This document shows positions 47,201-51,371 of a DNA stretch of 64,000 nucleotides, piece by piece. Position numbers and translations under genes: made by a program. The stretch comes from Azorinus chamasolen. Taxonomy: Eukaryota > Mollusca > Bivalvia > Cardiida > Solecurtidae. The notes under the pieces were generated by a model that was not told the DNA's origin, ran no database searches, and saw only the letters and a list, made by a program, of their open reading frames with translations. The stretch spans positions 22,689,315-22,753,314 of the forward strand of contig OY755242.1 in assembly GCA_963576725.1 (NCBI GenBank), read 5' to 3'. Every line of letters begins with the position of its first letter. Position 1 is the stretch's first letter.

Positions 47201-49728
47201 TTGGTCATGCAGCTGATCAAACAGAGGAAAATACAGAGCTTAAATCCCAGGGTTAGTGTCTGACTCTTAGTTATGTATTTTGAATGAGGGTGTTCAAGAA
47301 TTCTTTTGCCAATATGAAGCAAACTCGGTAAACCCAGATCAGAGGGCTCATTCTGTTAAGTTAACCATTTACTCCATGAATATTTATGCTTGAAATAATG
47401 ACATCATGAATATTAACTAGATCAAATACTATAATAAGCACAGGAATTTTTGGCTGTGACAGAAACTGAAGAATCAGATCTGTATGTAATCATAAGCAAA
47501 CAGCATTTCCTGATCAGACAGCTCTATAAGGCATAGAGGTGTATTCATGGAGTAAAGGGTTCTCTATAAGGCATAGATGGGTGTATTCATGGAGTAAAGG
47601 GTTCTCTATAAGGCATAGAGGGGTGTATTCATGGAGTAAAGGGTTCTCTATAAGGCATAGAGGGGTGTATTCATGGAGTAAAGGGTTAAGTGGCACTAGA
47701 CACACAAGTGGGATAAGGTTGAGAAACATCAATACAGTAAAACCTCTCTATAACGACCACTAAATTACATAATGTATTTGTGTTAAAGGCTGTTGGCTGC
47801 TTAAAGCAATGCGAAAGTAAAACAGAACGCTCCTATAGGAGCGTTCTGTTTTATTTTCACCTTGCTTTTAGCAGCCACCTGCCCTAAATACCAACTAATT
47901 AACACAATTTAGTGGCCGTTATAGAGAGGTTTTACTGTATATTTGACCTTCTTTAAACCTGTCATTTGGTGAATAACAAGGTACATGTACTCGTTAAACC
48001 TTTACCTCAAGAATATTCATGTAAGAAGTTTGCTTTGACACAAACTGTGGGGTCTATTTAATTATACCCCACCACAACGACGTTTGGGGGGGTATACTGG
48101 AATCAGGTCGTCCGTCTGTCCGTCCATGGACACAATTTTTTCCGGCCTTCTTCTACAGTTTTGCTTCAATTTTGTTGAAAGTTCATGTATAGCCATATGA
48201 CCATATAAACCTGTGCACCGCATATTTCCATTATGATCGGATCACTACTTCAGGAGATATCTCCCCTTTTTAGTCCCCTACCAATGTTTTCCGGTTTTCT
48301 GGACTTTCTATGGAAGGGACTGGAGATATAAACTCTATATTTAGTACAAAGCTAAATCTAGATAAGTTACAGCTTATGTTCCAATCTCAGTCCGGTTGAA
48401 TAATTATTTCCAGAGTTATTGCCCTTGAACTATAATTTTTTTCTTCAAATTTTGGATTTTCCAGACCTTTTTTTGGAAGTGGTTGAAGATATTAACTTTA
48501 TATTTGGCATAAAGCTAACTCTAGATGATTTACAGCTTAATACCCAATCTCAGTCTTGTTGAGTAATTTTTGCCAGAGTTATGGCCCTTGAACTTTAATT
48601 TTTTGTCAAATTTTCAATTTTCCGGTCTTTCTTTGGTAGTGGTTGGAGATATTAACTTTATATTTGACAAAAACCTAAATCTAGATGAGGTACAGCTTAA
48701 GTTCAAATATCGGTCTGGTTGAATAATCTTTGTCAGAGTTATGGTCCTTGAACTTAATGTTTTTCTGAAAAGGTACCTAGCTTTAGAACTTTGGAGTTGA
48801 CAAAAACCTCATGAAAGGGTCTTATTTCTCTGAATTCTGAATTATTCTTCATTTTCATTACATAAATTGGGTTGGGGCATGTATTGTTTTTAAATCTCTT
48901 CATGTTTCTGTATGTACATAATTATGTTGAGGTTGATGATAGGTGTTCCGACAAGCAGCCAGGTGGGGGGTTGGGGGGGGGGGGGGGGGGGGGGGGGTAT
49001 TCGTTAGCCTTTGGCTTACAGTTCTAGTTCAATAACCAAAAACAGCAGACCCTAATCAAATGCCTTATACAGGAACTGTCTGATACGGGTCTACTCTGTT
49101 TGCAAAAGTGTGAAAACGCATTTATATGAGGGAAAGGGTTAAGATAAAAAAAATTGAAATATTTTAATCATTGAGTAAACCGATACAGAGTAAACATATA
49201 TAGTATGCTTTTAACCCTTTCCCTGTTCTATATTTAGTCCAAATTTCAATACCTACTGAATATTCATGGAGAAAATAGTTATAATGAAACATGGAAGGTG
49301 GACCATTGTAGCCATTTTTTTTCCACTAGCAAACAAGAGTAGACTCTGGTCAGACGGCTCCTCTAGGAGCCGTCTGATCTGGGTCTACTCTGTTTGCAAA
49401 TGCGTAAAAACATGTTTATATGAGGGAAAGGGTTAAAACAATTATACTGAATATGTATTTTCTTATAGGACGCCATTGCATGAATTTAGTGGACACAGAC
49501 CGAGCATTTGTTGCCAGGGAGATGGGGTATGACGTCACCCTATGTTCCTTACAGCCTTTGACCTGCACACCAAAGAACAACCTGCTCATAGGACGCTATT
49601 GCATGGATTTAGTGGACTCCGACCGAGGAGCCTTTGATGCCAGGGAGATGAAGTATGAAGACACCCCATGTTCCTTACAGCCTTTGACATGCACACCAGA
49701 GAACAACCTGCTCATAGGGCAGGCTTGA
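22965..49728 (+). CDS. GSTCD: GSTCD-like protein, 14 coding exons (whole gene)
   Basis: Exons 22965-23219, 26011-26121, 27593-27628, 28461-28531, 29513-30146, 30953-31191, 37024-37090, 39198-39294, 40271-40383, 41764-41808, 43555-43644, 44877-45083, 47188-47251 and 49469-49728 join through GT-AG introns with matching phases into one open frame of 762 codons. I recognise the family from its C-terminal half. Residues about 535-545 read VDFCSGGGHLG (SAM-binding motif I). About 602-606 read HACG and 626-631 read CPCCYG, the signature of the Methyltransf_32 group that includes GSTCD. Residues about 1-130 are the N-terminal GST-like part and about 158-450 the GST C-terminal-like part. The human protein is roughly 630 residues. 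The excess here comes from a charged linker in exon 5 and a 41-residue duplication at the C-terminus. The molecular substrate is not established; a cytosolic methyltransferase-like role is inferred from the fold. Confidence 0.93.
23247..23502. mobile_element. MITE-B starting 28 bp after GSTCD exon 1
   Basis: TTAAACCCTTTACCTGATGA .. TGTAAAGGGTTTA, with a decayed hairpin (CAGACAGAACAGACCC). Confidence 0.7.
23531..23780. mobile_element. MITE-G, complete (250 bp), hairpin near right end
   Basis: TTAACCCTTCGCTTGCTG .. AGCGAAGGGTTAA. Apex GCTCCTGCAGGAGC. It is in reverse order to the copies at 26884 and 44329. Confidence 0.85.
23842..24275. mobile_element. MITE-B with ~170 bp inserted
   Basis: B sequence to about 23935, then unrelated DNA, then B sequence from about 24110 (TTTACCATGGCAGAAACTG) with apex GCTCCTACAGGAGC. 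No clear target duplication was found. Confidence 0.6.
24374..24594. mobile_element. MITE-B, left arm deleted
   Basis: CCGTTACTCCATAAATATGC .. TCATGGAGTAAAGAGTTAA. Only the right hairpin arm remains. Confidence 0.7.
24681..24930. mobile_element. MITE-A, complete (250 bp), hairpin near right end
   Basis: TTAACCCTTTCCCTGTTCTG .. GAGGGAAAGGGTTAA. Apex GCTCCTTTAGGAGC. Confidence 0.85.
25060..25166. repeat. Dispersed repeat with CACAGAAGAAC foldback (type J)
   Basis: AGCTGGCTTGCGATAGGTCG .. CCTCCACCTGTAATTAGCT. A relative lies at 56088-56203. Inner arms GTTCTTCTGTGCA / TGCACAGAAGAAC. Confidence 0.6.
25250..25495. mobile_element. MITE-B
   Basis: CCTTCCCTGTTGAATATTCA .. GAAGGAAAATGTT, with hairpin arms GCAAACAGCAGACCC / GGTCTACTGTGTTTGC. 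Confidence 0.7.
25748..25950. mobile_element. MITE-E, good copy
   Basis: CAGTAAATTAAACCCCCTC .. TTTAGAGGGGTTTTACTGTA. Arms GGTGGCAGCTTAATGCAGG, apex GCTCCTAGAGGAGC at 25842-25855. It lies ~60 bp before exon 2. Confidence 0.85.
26011..26121 (+). CDS. GSTCD: GSTCD coding exon 2
   Basis: Acceptor TTACACAG|GATGTG and donor TTG|GTGAGT bound 37 codons, in phase 0 on both sides. The product runs from DVDDVMIRSG to DDFLDLL, ending just before the conserved GFRGGSLKAC segment of exon 3. Confidence 0.9.
26332..26576. mobile_element. MITE-B with perfect hairpin core
   Basis: TTAATTCTTTACTCCATGAA .. ATGGAGTAAAGGGTTA. Apex GCTCCTATAGGAGC at 26499-26512. Confidence 0.85.
26660..26887. mobile_element. MITE-B, hairpin collapsed, shares TTAA with next element
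   Basis: TTAACCCCTTCCCTGTTG .. TGAGGTAAAGGTTAA. The hairpin is reduced to CAGAGCAGACCCGG then ACTCTG. Confidence 0.7.
26884..27122. mobile_element. MITE-G, hairpin near left end
   Basis: It starts at the TTAA shared with the previous B element; apex GCTCCTGCAGGAGC at 26950-26963. The right end is decayed to GAAGGGTTGA. Confidence 0.85.
27245..27461. mobile_element. Diverged TTAA MITE (B-like hairpin)
   Basis: TTAACCCTTTACTTGACTGA .. GATTAAGGGTTA; hairpin CAAACATAGTGGACCCTGAT with apex GGCTCCCATAGAAGCC. Confidence 0.65.
27593..27628 (+). CDS. GSTCD: GSTCD coding exon 3 (36-bp micro-exon)
   Basis: A 12-codon exon, GFRGGSLKACSE, between TTTTTTCAG and GTAAGT, phase 0 on both sides. It is too short to show as a free ORF. 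It was found because it joins exon 2 (..LDLL) to exon 4 (VSGWTKLCE..) as expected for this family. Confidence 0.88.
27789..28260. mobile_element. Two abutting A/B-type MITEs
   Basis: The first runs TTAACCCTTTCCCTTATATA to GGCGAAGGGTTAA (about 28060). A second starts at the same TTAA with CCCATTACTCCATGAA and decays near 28260. Both hairpins are diverged (GACTCTTTTATGAGCC; GCTCCTAAAGGAGC). Confidence 0.6.
28461..28531 (+). CDS. GSTCD: GSTCD coding exon 4
   Basis: It begins after GAATTTTCAG with VSGWTKLCEIELPSS and ends ATATTCAG|GTTGTT in phase 2. The donor is weak, but reading on meets a stop, and phase 2 is the only one that keeps exon 5 open. The word TTCAGGTTG occurs at both the exon 4 donor and the exon 5 acceptor. 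Confidence 0.82.
28801..28894. mobile_element. MITE-F, near-perfect foldback (94 bp)
   Basis: TTTCTCCACCAAACCC .. GGGTTTGGTGGAGAA, arms continuing through CTCTTTAGAATCGTCTC around TTCGAGA. Only a few mismatches in about 45 paired bases. Confidence 0.9.
29227..29472. mobile_element. MITE-A ending 40 bp before GSTCD exon 5
   Basis: TTAACTCTTTCCCATATATA .. CAGAGAAAGGGTTAA, hairpin near left, apex GTTCTACAGGAGC. Confidence 0.85.
29513..30146 (+). CDS. GSTCD: GSTCD coding exon 5 (largest exon)
   Basis: It completes the split Arg codon, then reads 211 codons to TTGTTT|GTAAGT, phase 0. The GST C-terminal-like region starts here. It carries a Cys-rich stretch (CKFGCTEDRLVRWCAKC, residues about 261-277), then a Lys/Arg/Gln-rich and Asn/Ser-rich linker. 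The end, FTVADIMLYTYMYFLF, matches the usual helix of a GST C-terminal fold. MITE-A 29227-29472 stops 40 bp before the acceptor. Confidence 0.92.
30180..30620. other. GSTCD intron 5, left part: no repeat seen
   Basis: Unique-looking AT-rich intron DNA between exon 5 and the MITE-B at 30622. Confidence 0.5.
30622..30862. mobile_element. MITE-B, decayed
   Basis: ACCTTTACTCCATAGATATT .. GGAGTAGAGGGGTTA, ~90 bp before exon 6. Hairpin left arm GCAAACAGATTAGACCC kept, apex lost. Confidence 0.65.
30953..31191 (+). CDS. GSTCD: GSTCD coding exon 6
   Basis: Acceptor TTTTAAG|GAATCA; phase 0 in, phase 2 out at ATAAG|GTGGGT. A second donor 4 bp further on (GTAAGA) is rejected because it would put exon 7 out of frame. 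The product continues the GST C-terminal-like region (ESMEFRCQPLLQKLPFVHKW). Confidence 0.9.
31238..32339. mobile_element. pogo/Tc1-like element, 1.1 kb, non-autonomous
   Basis: The ends TACAGTATAACGGCGTTATT and AATATCGCCAATATACTGTA are inverted repeats (about 20 of 24 match) with TA at both tips. Base composition inside is less AT-rich (CGAGATAGG, TCCGAGG words). No transposase frame is intact. It lies in GSTCD intron 6. Confidence 0.65.
32735..33085. repeat. Four spaced copies of a TTGGTTAGCGACG word
   Basis: TGTGTATTGGTTAGCGACG then TTCATGTCACCCACCATACT recurs at about 32732, 32810, 32945 and 33032, with AAATAGTTGTG leading. Spacing is uneven (75-135 bp). Confidence 0.65.
33152..33403. 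mobile_element. TTAA element with E-like hairpin words
   Basis: TTAACCCTTTCCTCCATTG .. GAGGAAGGGTTAA. Arms TGCTTAAAGCAAG / CATGATTTAAGCTGCC around AAGGAGCTTTCTGCG. It combines TTAA ends with the E/D type of arm. Confidence 0.6.
33405..34370. other. GSTCD intron 6, middle part
   Basis: Apart from the GACA blocks near 33830-33985, nothing coding or mobile was recognised. CG content rises toward the promoter-like block. Confidence 0.45.
33825..33985. repeat. GACAGACAGA-rich simple sequence with repeated segment
   Basis: (GACA)n blocks at 33829, 33882 and 33956, with AACCAGTAGGCCTATTTAAA-like copies between. Confidence 0.65.
34370..34800. promoter_or_regulatory. Promoter-like CpG-richer block inside GSTCD intron 6
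   Basis: Contains many CG dinucleotides, two CRE-like TGACGT / ACGTCA words (34407-34440) and an ACCGGAAGTG ETS-type site at 34749. Unlike most of the window it is free of MITEs. It could serve an alternative start or an unseen RNA; no coding exon was recognised. Confidence 0.3.
34996..35174. mobile_element. PIF/Harbinger-like MITE (179 bp)
   Basis: Ends GGGCTGTTCCATTTAAATG and CATTTTTATGGAACAGCCC are inverted. The 3-bp TTA lies on both sides (34993-34995, 35175-35177), the usual Harbinger target. A G run follows the left end. Confidence 0.75.
35178..35370. mobile_element. MITE-C, left end missing
   Basis: It begins AAAGTCACTTTTTGAAACC directly after the Harbinger-like element. Hairpin with the diverged apex GCTTCTAAGAAGC. 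Right end GAAGGAATGGGTTAA. Confidence 0.75.
35733..35940. mobile_element. MITE-D, complete (208 bp)
   Basis: TACAGTAAAACCTCTCTATA .. TATAGAGAGGTTTTGCTGTA. Long hairpin arms (GTGGCTGCTTAAAGCAAGGT) and apex GCTCCTATAGGAGC at 35830-35843. Confidence 0.9.
35979..36160. mobile_element. MITE-B, right half lost
   Basis: TTAACCTTTTATTTCATGTG, then hairpin GCAAACAGAGCAGACAC .. GGGTCTGCTCTATTTGC with apex GCTCCTGTAGGAAC. Confidence 0.65.
36155..36515. repeat. Two-copy tandem repeat (~178 bp unit)
   Basis: TTTCTTTATTTCAACTCATT, TTACCAGTACTAAATTCAT and CTCCAACATGGATCT recur in order with about 178-bp offset. The second copy carries a small extra duplication of GTTGTCTGC. Confidence 0.8.
36510..36738. 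mobile_element. MITE-C, near complete
   Basis: TTAACCCTTTCCTCCATAAA .. ATGGAGGAATGGGTT. Perfect apex GCTCCTATAGGAGC. Confidence 0.85.
37024..37090 (+). CDS. GSTCD: GSTCD coding exon 7
   Basis: It follows a 5.8-kb intron. TTTTGCAG|T completes a Ser codon, then RRYKGKVRPLKSEISRVL.. runs to CAA|GTAAGT, phase 0. It is a basic linker leading to the methyltransferase half. A MITE begins about 10 bp after the donor and contains the 27-bp minisatellite. Confidence 0.87.
37098..38195. mobile_element. MITE-B host of the minisatellite
   Basis: It begins with ATGAATATTCATGTTTACAA about 10 bp after the exon 7 donor, has the B arm with GGGTAGAAACTGTAGAAC, and ends GCAAAGGCATCTATGAAAGA. Without the array it would be roughly 230 bp. 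Confidence 0.7.
37196..38160. repeat. 27-bp minisatellite, about 35 units, grown from a MITE hairpin arm
   Basis: The unit AGGAGCTGTCTGATCTGG plus CTCTACTCT is repeated head to tail. Variants are AGGAGCC/AGGAACT and CTGG/CTAG. The array is entered from a normal MITE left arm (AACCTGATCATAAGGCTCCT) and left through the normal right end (CTCTACTCTGTTTGC). Because 27 is a multiple of 3, the - strand stays open as RVEPDQTAP repeats for 236 codons; this is not a gene. One unit near 37550 lacks 2 bp. Confidence 0.95.
38262..38608. mobile_element. MITE-B, expanded and decayed
   Basis: B arm words (TGAATATTAATTAGATG, GTCATGTCAGAAACTGAAGA) then an AT-rich insertion and a hairpin at 38500-38570 with apex GCCTCCATCGGGAGC. 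End GGTAAAGTGTTAA. Confidence 0.55.
38801..39022. mobile_element. MITE-B, left hairpin arm deleted
   Basis: TTAACCATTTACTTCATGAA .. GAAATAAAGGGTTAA; only GGCTTCTATAGGAGCC and the right arm remain. Confidence 0.75.
39111..39212. repeat. 51-bp tandem duplication across the GSTCD exon 8 acceptor
   Basis: GACAATGCAGTTTTAAGTTA .. GGAGAGTGGTATAGGA occurs twice with a single mismatch (39150 A, 39201 T). Each copy includes GAACAG|GAG. Confidence 0.95.
39198..39294 (+). CDS. GSTCD: GSTCD coding exon 8 (duplicated acceptor)
   Basis: It reads ECGIGAIQGSHPRG.. to HPKI plus one base, donor ATTG|GTAGGT (phase 1). The acceptor GAACAG|GAG lies in the second copy of a 51-bp tandem repeat (39111-39212). The first copy offers the same acceptor at 39145-39146 and would add 17 in-frame residues. 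Which one is used cannot be decided from sequence. Confidence 0.8.
39383..39516. mobile_element. MITE-D, left arm deleted (134 bp)
   Basis: TACAGTAAAACCTCTCTATA jumps directly to GGCTCCTATAGGAGCG. The right half is normal and ends GAGAGGTTTTACTGTA. Confidence 0.85.
39565..39965. repeat. Stacked MITE fragments
   Basis: Hairpin arms at 39576-39650 and 39720-39805 (A/B type), then a MITE-C start from 39843 (TCAACCCTTTCCTCCATAAA) broken at TTTGCTCCTATTGGAG. Confidence 0.6.
40271..40383 (+). CDS. GSTCD: GSTCD coding exon 9 (SAM motif I)
   Basis: TTTGCAG|AA completes a Glu codon. The exon then encodes LPEKRVTRKCEQLENL.., ending in VDFCSGG at GGA|GTAAGC, phase 0. VDFCSGG together with the next exon's GHLG forms the glycine-rich SAM-binding loop of the class I methyltransferase fold. 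Confidence 0.93.
40467..40876. mobile_element. MITE-B split by a foldback element
   Basis: The left part TTAACCCTTTACCTGATATA to AATAAGATCTGG and the right part ATGATTTTTGTTTCTGACTT to TAGGTAAGGGGTTGA flank 40587-40760. Confidence 0.7.
40587..40760. mobile_element. Foldback element nested in a MITE (174 bp)
   Basis: GTCCATGCTTATAAAG .. TTTATAAGCATGGAC, with inner arms TTGAGTCTGAGTT / AACTCAGACTCAG. The left arm contains a tandem repeat (TTCTCAAGCTTTTGATTGGT twice). Confidence 0.8.
40960..41115. repeat. Dispersed repeat also present at 57955-58105
   Basis: GGCAAACATTTTTAGGGGT-type sequence, GGTCATACATCAAGGTCAAA and AACACATCTTGT recur in the same order at 57955-58105, about 80% alike by eye. 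Confidence 0.7.
41120..41340. mobile_element. MITE-C
   Basis: TTAACTCATTACCCCCTAGT .. GGTGATAATGAGTTA; hairpin with the apex reduced to CACTCCATAG. Confidence 0.8.
41450..41655. mobile_element. MITE-B, hairpin collapsed
   Basis: TTCTTTACCAGATGAATATT .. CATCAGGTAAATGGTTGA. It is close to exon 10 (about 110 bp upstream). Confidence 0.65.
41764..41808 (+). CDS. GSTCD: GSTCD coding exon 10 (45 bp)
   Basis: A 15-codon exon, GHLGIVIAHLLPDCQ, between TTTTGCAG and GTTGGT, phase 0 on both sides. It completes the glycine-rich loop and the first helix of the methyltransferase fold. Confidence 0.9.
42034..42262. mobile_element. MITE-B
   Basis: TTAACCCTTCCCCTGACTAA .. GATGGAAAGGGTTAA, apex TCTCCTATAGGAGC. 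Confidence 0.8.
42628..42876. mobile_element. MITE-H, single copy, TTAA ends
   Basis: TTAACACTTTTGGCGCCAA .. TTTGGCGCCAAATTAGTTAA. The hairpin arms GAAAACAGTGTAGTCCCAGG / CCTGGGACTTCACTGTTTTC resemble the A/G arms. The apex CACCTTTTCAAGGCGG is unrelated. Confidence 0.75.
42903..43256. mobile_element. MITE-B with internal ~32-bp tandem repeats
   Basis: TTAACCCTTTCCCTGCTGAA .. GAGGGAATGGTTAA. In 42956-43150, TCAGATCTACAGTGTATATT plus ATTTCATAAGTA occurs about six times, alternating with a TCACATGTACAGTG variant. Confidence 0.8.
43264..43500. mobile_element. MITE-B, right end lost
   Basis: TTAACCCTGTATTCCATAAA, hairpin with apex GCTACTGTAGGAGC, then the B arm to about 43480. It ends ~55 bp before exon 11. 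Confidence 0.65.
43555..43644 (+). CDS. GSTCD: GSTCD coding exon 11
   Basis: Thirty codons starting VYLVENNEESLKRAKKRV, between CTTTTCAG and CCAG|GTAGGA, phase 0. The acidic LVEN at the end of strand 2 is the usual position that contacts the SAM ribose. Confidence 0.92.
43838..44258. mobile_element. Two MITE-B copies in series
   Basis: The first, ACCCCTTTTCCTGTTGCATT to GAGGGAAATGGTTAA (about 43996), has lost its left hairpin arm. The second, AACGCTACTCCATGAATATT to GGAGTAAAGGGTAAA, keeps the apex GCTCTTATAAGAGC. Confidence 0.7.
44329..44578. mobile_element. MITE-G, complete (250 bp), hairpin near left end
   Basis: TTAACCCTTCGCTTGCTAAT .. AAGCGAAGGGTTAA; apex GCTCCTGCAGGAGC. Over 95% alike by eye to the 26884 copy, so probably young. 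Confidence 0.9.
44678..44850. mobile_element. Short core-less relative of the tandem-core elements
   Basis: It starts with a hairpin, AGCTCGTCTGTTTCGAAG .. CACGAGCT, and ends GGCACCCGCTTGCGGTGCTC TTGTTT, a TTGTTT end like that of the 17514-19487 element. It lies in GSTCD intron 11, ending ~25 bp before the exon 12 acceptor. Confidence 0.5.
44877..45083 (+). CDS. GSTCD: GSTCD coding exon 12 (HACG and CPCCYG motifs)
   Basis: Sixty-nine codons between GATTTCAG and AAG|GTGAGT. It encodes GVCLHACGVATDLVLQQC and later SFVICPCCYGSIQNT. These two motifs are the clearest family markers in the gene. A short tandem-core-type element ends about 25 bp before the acceptor, so the pyrimidine tract is partly new sequence. 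Confidence 0.94.
45214..45443. mobile_element. MITE-B
   Basis: TTAACTCTTTACTCCATTAG .. CATGGAGTAAAGGGTTAA; apex GCTCCTGTAGGAGT. Confidence 0.8.
45455..46030. mobile_element. MITE-B host of the 45480 element
   Basis: The right part, TGTAGGAAATAATGACGTCA to the hairpin (45930-46000, apex GCTTCTACTGGAACC), is B sequence. Joining GAATATTCA on the left to TGTAGG on the right restores the usual B start. Confidence 0.65.
45480..45815. mobile_element. Non-autonomous DNA element with CAGGGTTCCCAC ends (336 bp)
   Basis: The ends CAGGGTTCCCACA and TGTGGGAACCCTG are perfect inverts. ATTCA flanks both sides (45475-45479, 45816-45820). Inside, GTCAGGGAAAA-type words repeat, and there is a G run. The ends look hAT-like, but hAT elements normally give 8-bp duplications. 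Confidence 0.8.
46430..47065. repeat. GCAATTGGCATTTAGCAACTGG-type repeats with inverted copies
   Basis: Words such as ATTAGCAATTGGC, TTTAGCAACTGGC and, in reverse, GCCAATTGCCCTTTGCTAAA recur at 46490-46520, 46690-46755 and 46965-47025. GGAATGCGGGTTGGGACATG (46469) is inverted at 47027 (ATGTCCAGACCCACATTCC). Confidence 0.6.
47188..47251 (+). CDS. GSTCD: GSTCD coding exon 13
   Basis: It reads DVILLGHAADQTEENTELKS then Gln and one base. Acceptor TTTAACAG; donor CAGG|GTTAGT, phase 1, which matches the two-base remainder at the start of exon 14. Confidence 0.87.
47361..47688. mobile_element. MITE-B with its right end repeated four times
   Basis: TTAACCATTTACTCCATGAA .. then a 42-bp unit (GGTGTATTCATGGAGTAAAG then GGTTCTCTATAAGGCATAGA) four times in 47521-47688, ending AAAGGGTTAA. 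The repeated ORFs on both strands are by-products. Confidence 0.85.
47733..47939. mobile_element. MITE-D, complete (207 bp)
   Basis: TACAGTAAAACCTCTCTATA .. GAGAGGTTTTACTGTA; apex GCTCCTATAGGAGC. Over 90% alike by eye to the 35733 copy. Confidence 0.9.
48062..49028. mobile_element. Tandem-core element of a third subfamily, nested in a MITE
   Basis: A TATACCCCACCACAACGACG end with CGTCCGTCTGTCCGTCC is followed by about three copies of a ~172-bp unit (marker GAGATATTAACTTTATATTT). A G run at 48965-48998 comes next, then a GCTTACAGTTCTAGTTC end. The two halves of an A/B MITE lie on either side (left 47996-48061, right 49029-49142). Confidence 0.6.
49211..49436. mobile_element. MITE-A ending 32 bp before GSTCD exon 14
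   Basis: TTAACCCTTTCCCTGTTCTA .. GAGGGAAAGGGTTAA; apex GCTCCTCTAGGAGC. Confidence 0.85.
49469..49728 (+). CDS. GSTCD: GSTCD last coding exon, internally duplicated
   Basis: CTTATAG|GA completes a Gly codon, then 85 codons run to TGA at 49726. The expected family C-terminus (GRHCMNLVDTDR.. to CTPKNNLLIG) occurs twice in tandem with a 123-bp offset. The second copy (GRYCMDLVDSDR.. to CTPENNLLIGQA) has several substitutions and one extra residue. The second copy also repeats the CATAG|GA acceptor sequence, so splicing straight to copy 2 would keep the frame. Confidence 0.88.
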
Positions 49729-50470
49729 CTAGAAGTACATTAATGTAGGATATAGGACTGAAATGAGTTTGAATTTTGGAGCTGAGTACCTGTCATGCTA
49801 TTACCTGCAGGTATCCAAGTTGCTATAGATATTGCTTTCAGGGTGATACTCTTCACTGTTTGGGAAAAATGACAGATGTTCAGAAGTCCAGCATTGCCAA
49901 ACATCTGTCTTTCTCTATTACTGTAACTATGTAATGGGTGGAATATTGCGAATATGGTTTAATGCAGACATTCTCCATAGTCTCTGAAATGCATTGGTAT
50001 GAATTAACACTACACAATATACATGTAGTATCAGGGCTGGTGAAGGGTGATAGAACTTCAATCATACTGATGTATGCGGACATCAGGTAATGATTTTGTA
50101 TCAAGGTACTGACGATTTGCTATCCTACCAACAACTACCTGGGTACTCGTTCAAGCCCTAGTAGGATATGAAATAAATCTAGTCAAATGATGATTTTGGT
50201 TTTTTATTTGTTCAGATATAAACAAAATCTCAATATAATAGCAAGAAAATAATTGCGTCAAAACTTATTTTTGAACAGAAATAGTACATAGTATTGATGG
50301 AAAGTGTAGAGTTTTTGCACCAAGCCATTTTTCCTTTGAACCATAACCCTTGAACCCAAGGGGAAAGGTTGCACCTTCAACAATACTCCAACAATACTAT
50401 GTAAACCTAGATCAGTTAGTGCATTCCCAATGCATTGTCTGATAATGGTCATTTATGTTGGACATTTTGC
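49729..50470. other. GSTCD 3' flank
   Basis: Contains the probable 3' UTR with AATAAA at 50172. No MITE until 50473. A - strand ORF (49880-50104) has no recognised domain. Confidence 0.5.
50172..50177 (+). terminator. Possible GSTCD polyadenylation signal
   Basis: An AATAAA hexamer lies about 445 bp after the GSTCD stop, on the + strand, before the TTAA elements of the intergenic gap. No other test of its use is possible here. Confidence 0.35.
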
Positions 50471-50472
50471 AC

Positions 50473-50668
50473 TTAACACATTCCCTCCTACTGACACATG
50501 TTGGCGCCTCTGTAAAAGTCACTTTTTGAAACCATTGTGGCAAATGCTCTATCACAATGGTTTAAAACTACACAATTCTAAAATTCTCCTTTTCTGTAGT
50601 TAATGCTCCTTTTCAGTAGATTTATTCAAAGAGGTTGGGTCTAAAAATAGTCTAGGAGGGAATGTTCT
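50473..50668. mobile_element. MITE-C, hairpin deleted
   Basis: TTAACACATTCCCTCCTACT .. GGAGGGAATG. The apex and inner arms are lost (GTGGCAAATGCTCTATCAC). It lies in the GSTCD-VPS36 intergenic gap. Confidence 0.75.
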
Positions 50669-50798
50669 GAATTGTAGTTTCGAAGTAATTAAAAAGAAGT
50701 GCTGTCACTCAAGTTGCACAGTTAATTGTCTTCAAATGTTTCCAGATTCTACAGCCAATATTAGAAGCAAAATGCAAGACCACTGAAAATTCTATTTT

Positions 50799-50988
50799 TT
50801 AACACATTACCCCGTAGTGATGCATTTTTGCGCCTCTCTATAGTTCACATTGTGAAACCATTTTGATAAATAGAGCATTTGCTCCAAAGGAGCAAATGCT
50901 CTGTTTATCACAATGGTTTCAATACTACACAATTCTAAAGCTCCCCTTTTCTCTAGTTAATGCTCCATTTCGGTAGAGAATGAGTTAA
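50799..50988. mobile_element. MITE-C, right arm shortened
   Basis: TTAACACATTACCCCGTAGT .. GAGAATGAGTTAA; apex GCTCCAAAGGAGC. Also in the intergenic gap. Confidence 0.8.
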
Positions 50989-51277
50989 AGGGCAAAAACT
51001 TTTGAACAATTGTTCGAAGTTCGATAGGTACCGATGTTGAATGGCAAAATGTCAGTTTTTCCACAATGCCCAATGACAATAACATCAAGGGTATGACCGT
51101 ATCTTGACATTTTTCTTTGAAATTCAGATGAGCTAATAATTGGCTATAAAATGTAGCATCACTTCCATAAACGTTAGTTAAATTGTGGCTAAAATATCTT
51201 TAACTTTAACCACTTAACATGGTTGTTATAAACACCATACATCATGAAAAATCTGAAGTGAACACAGTTTACAGTAG

Positions 51278-51371
51278 TCATGCTTTTGTGAGGAAAAAAT
51301 TGGGATAAAACCGCAGTCCTTCAACTGAATCATCTCTGCACACTTTCCCTATCCTCTCCGTCAGCAAAAGC
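51278..51371 (-). CDS. VPS36: VPS36 last coding exon
   Basis: ATTTTCAG|G completes Arg, then [20 protein letters not shown] and [10 protein letters not shown] run to TGA at 51280-51278. The [14 protein letters not shown] end is diagnostic for VPS36. Confidence 0.95.
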
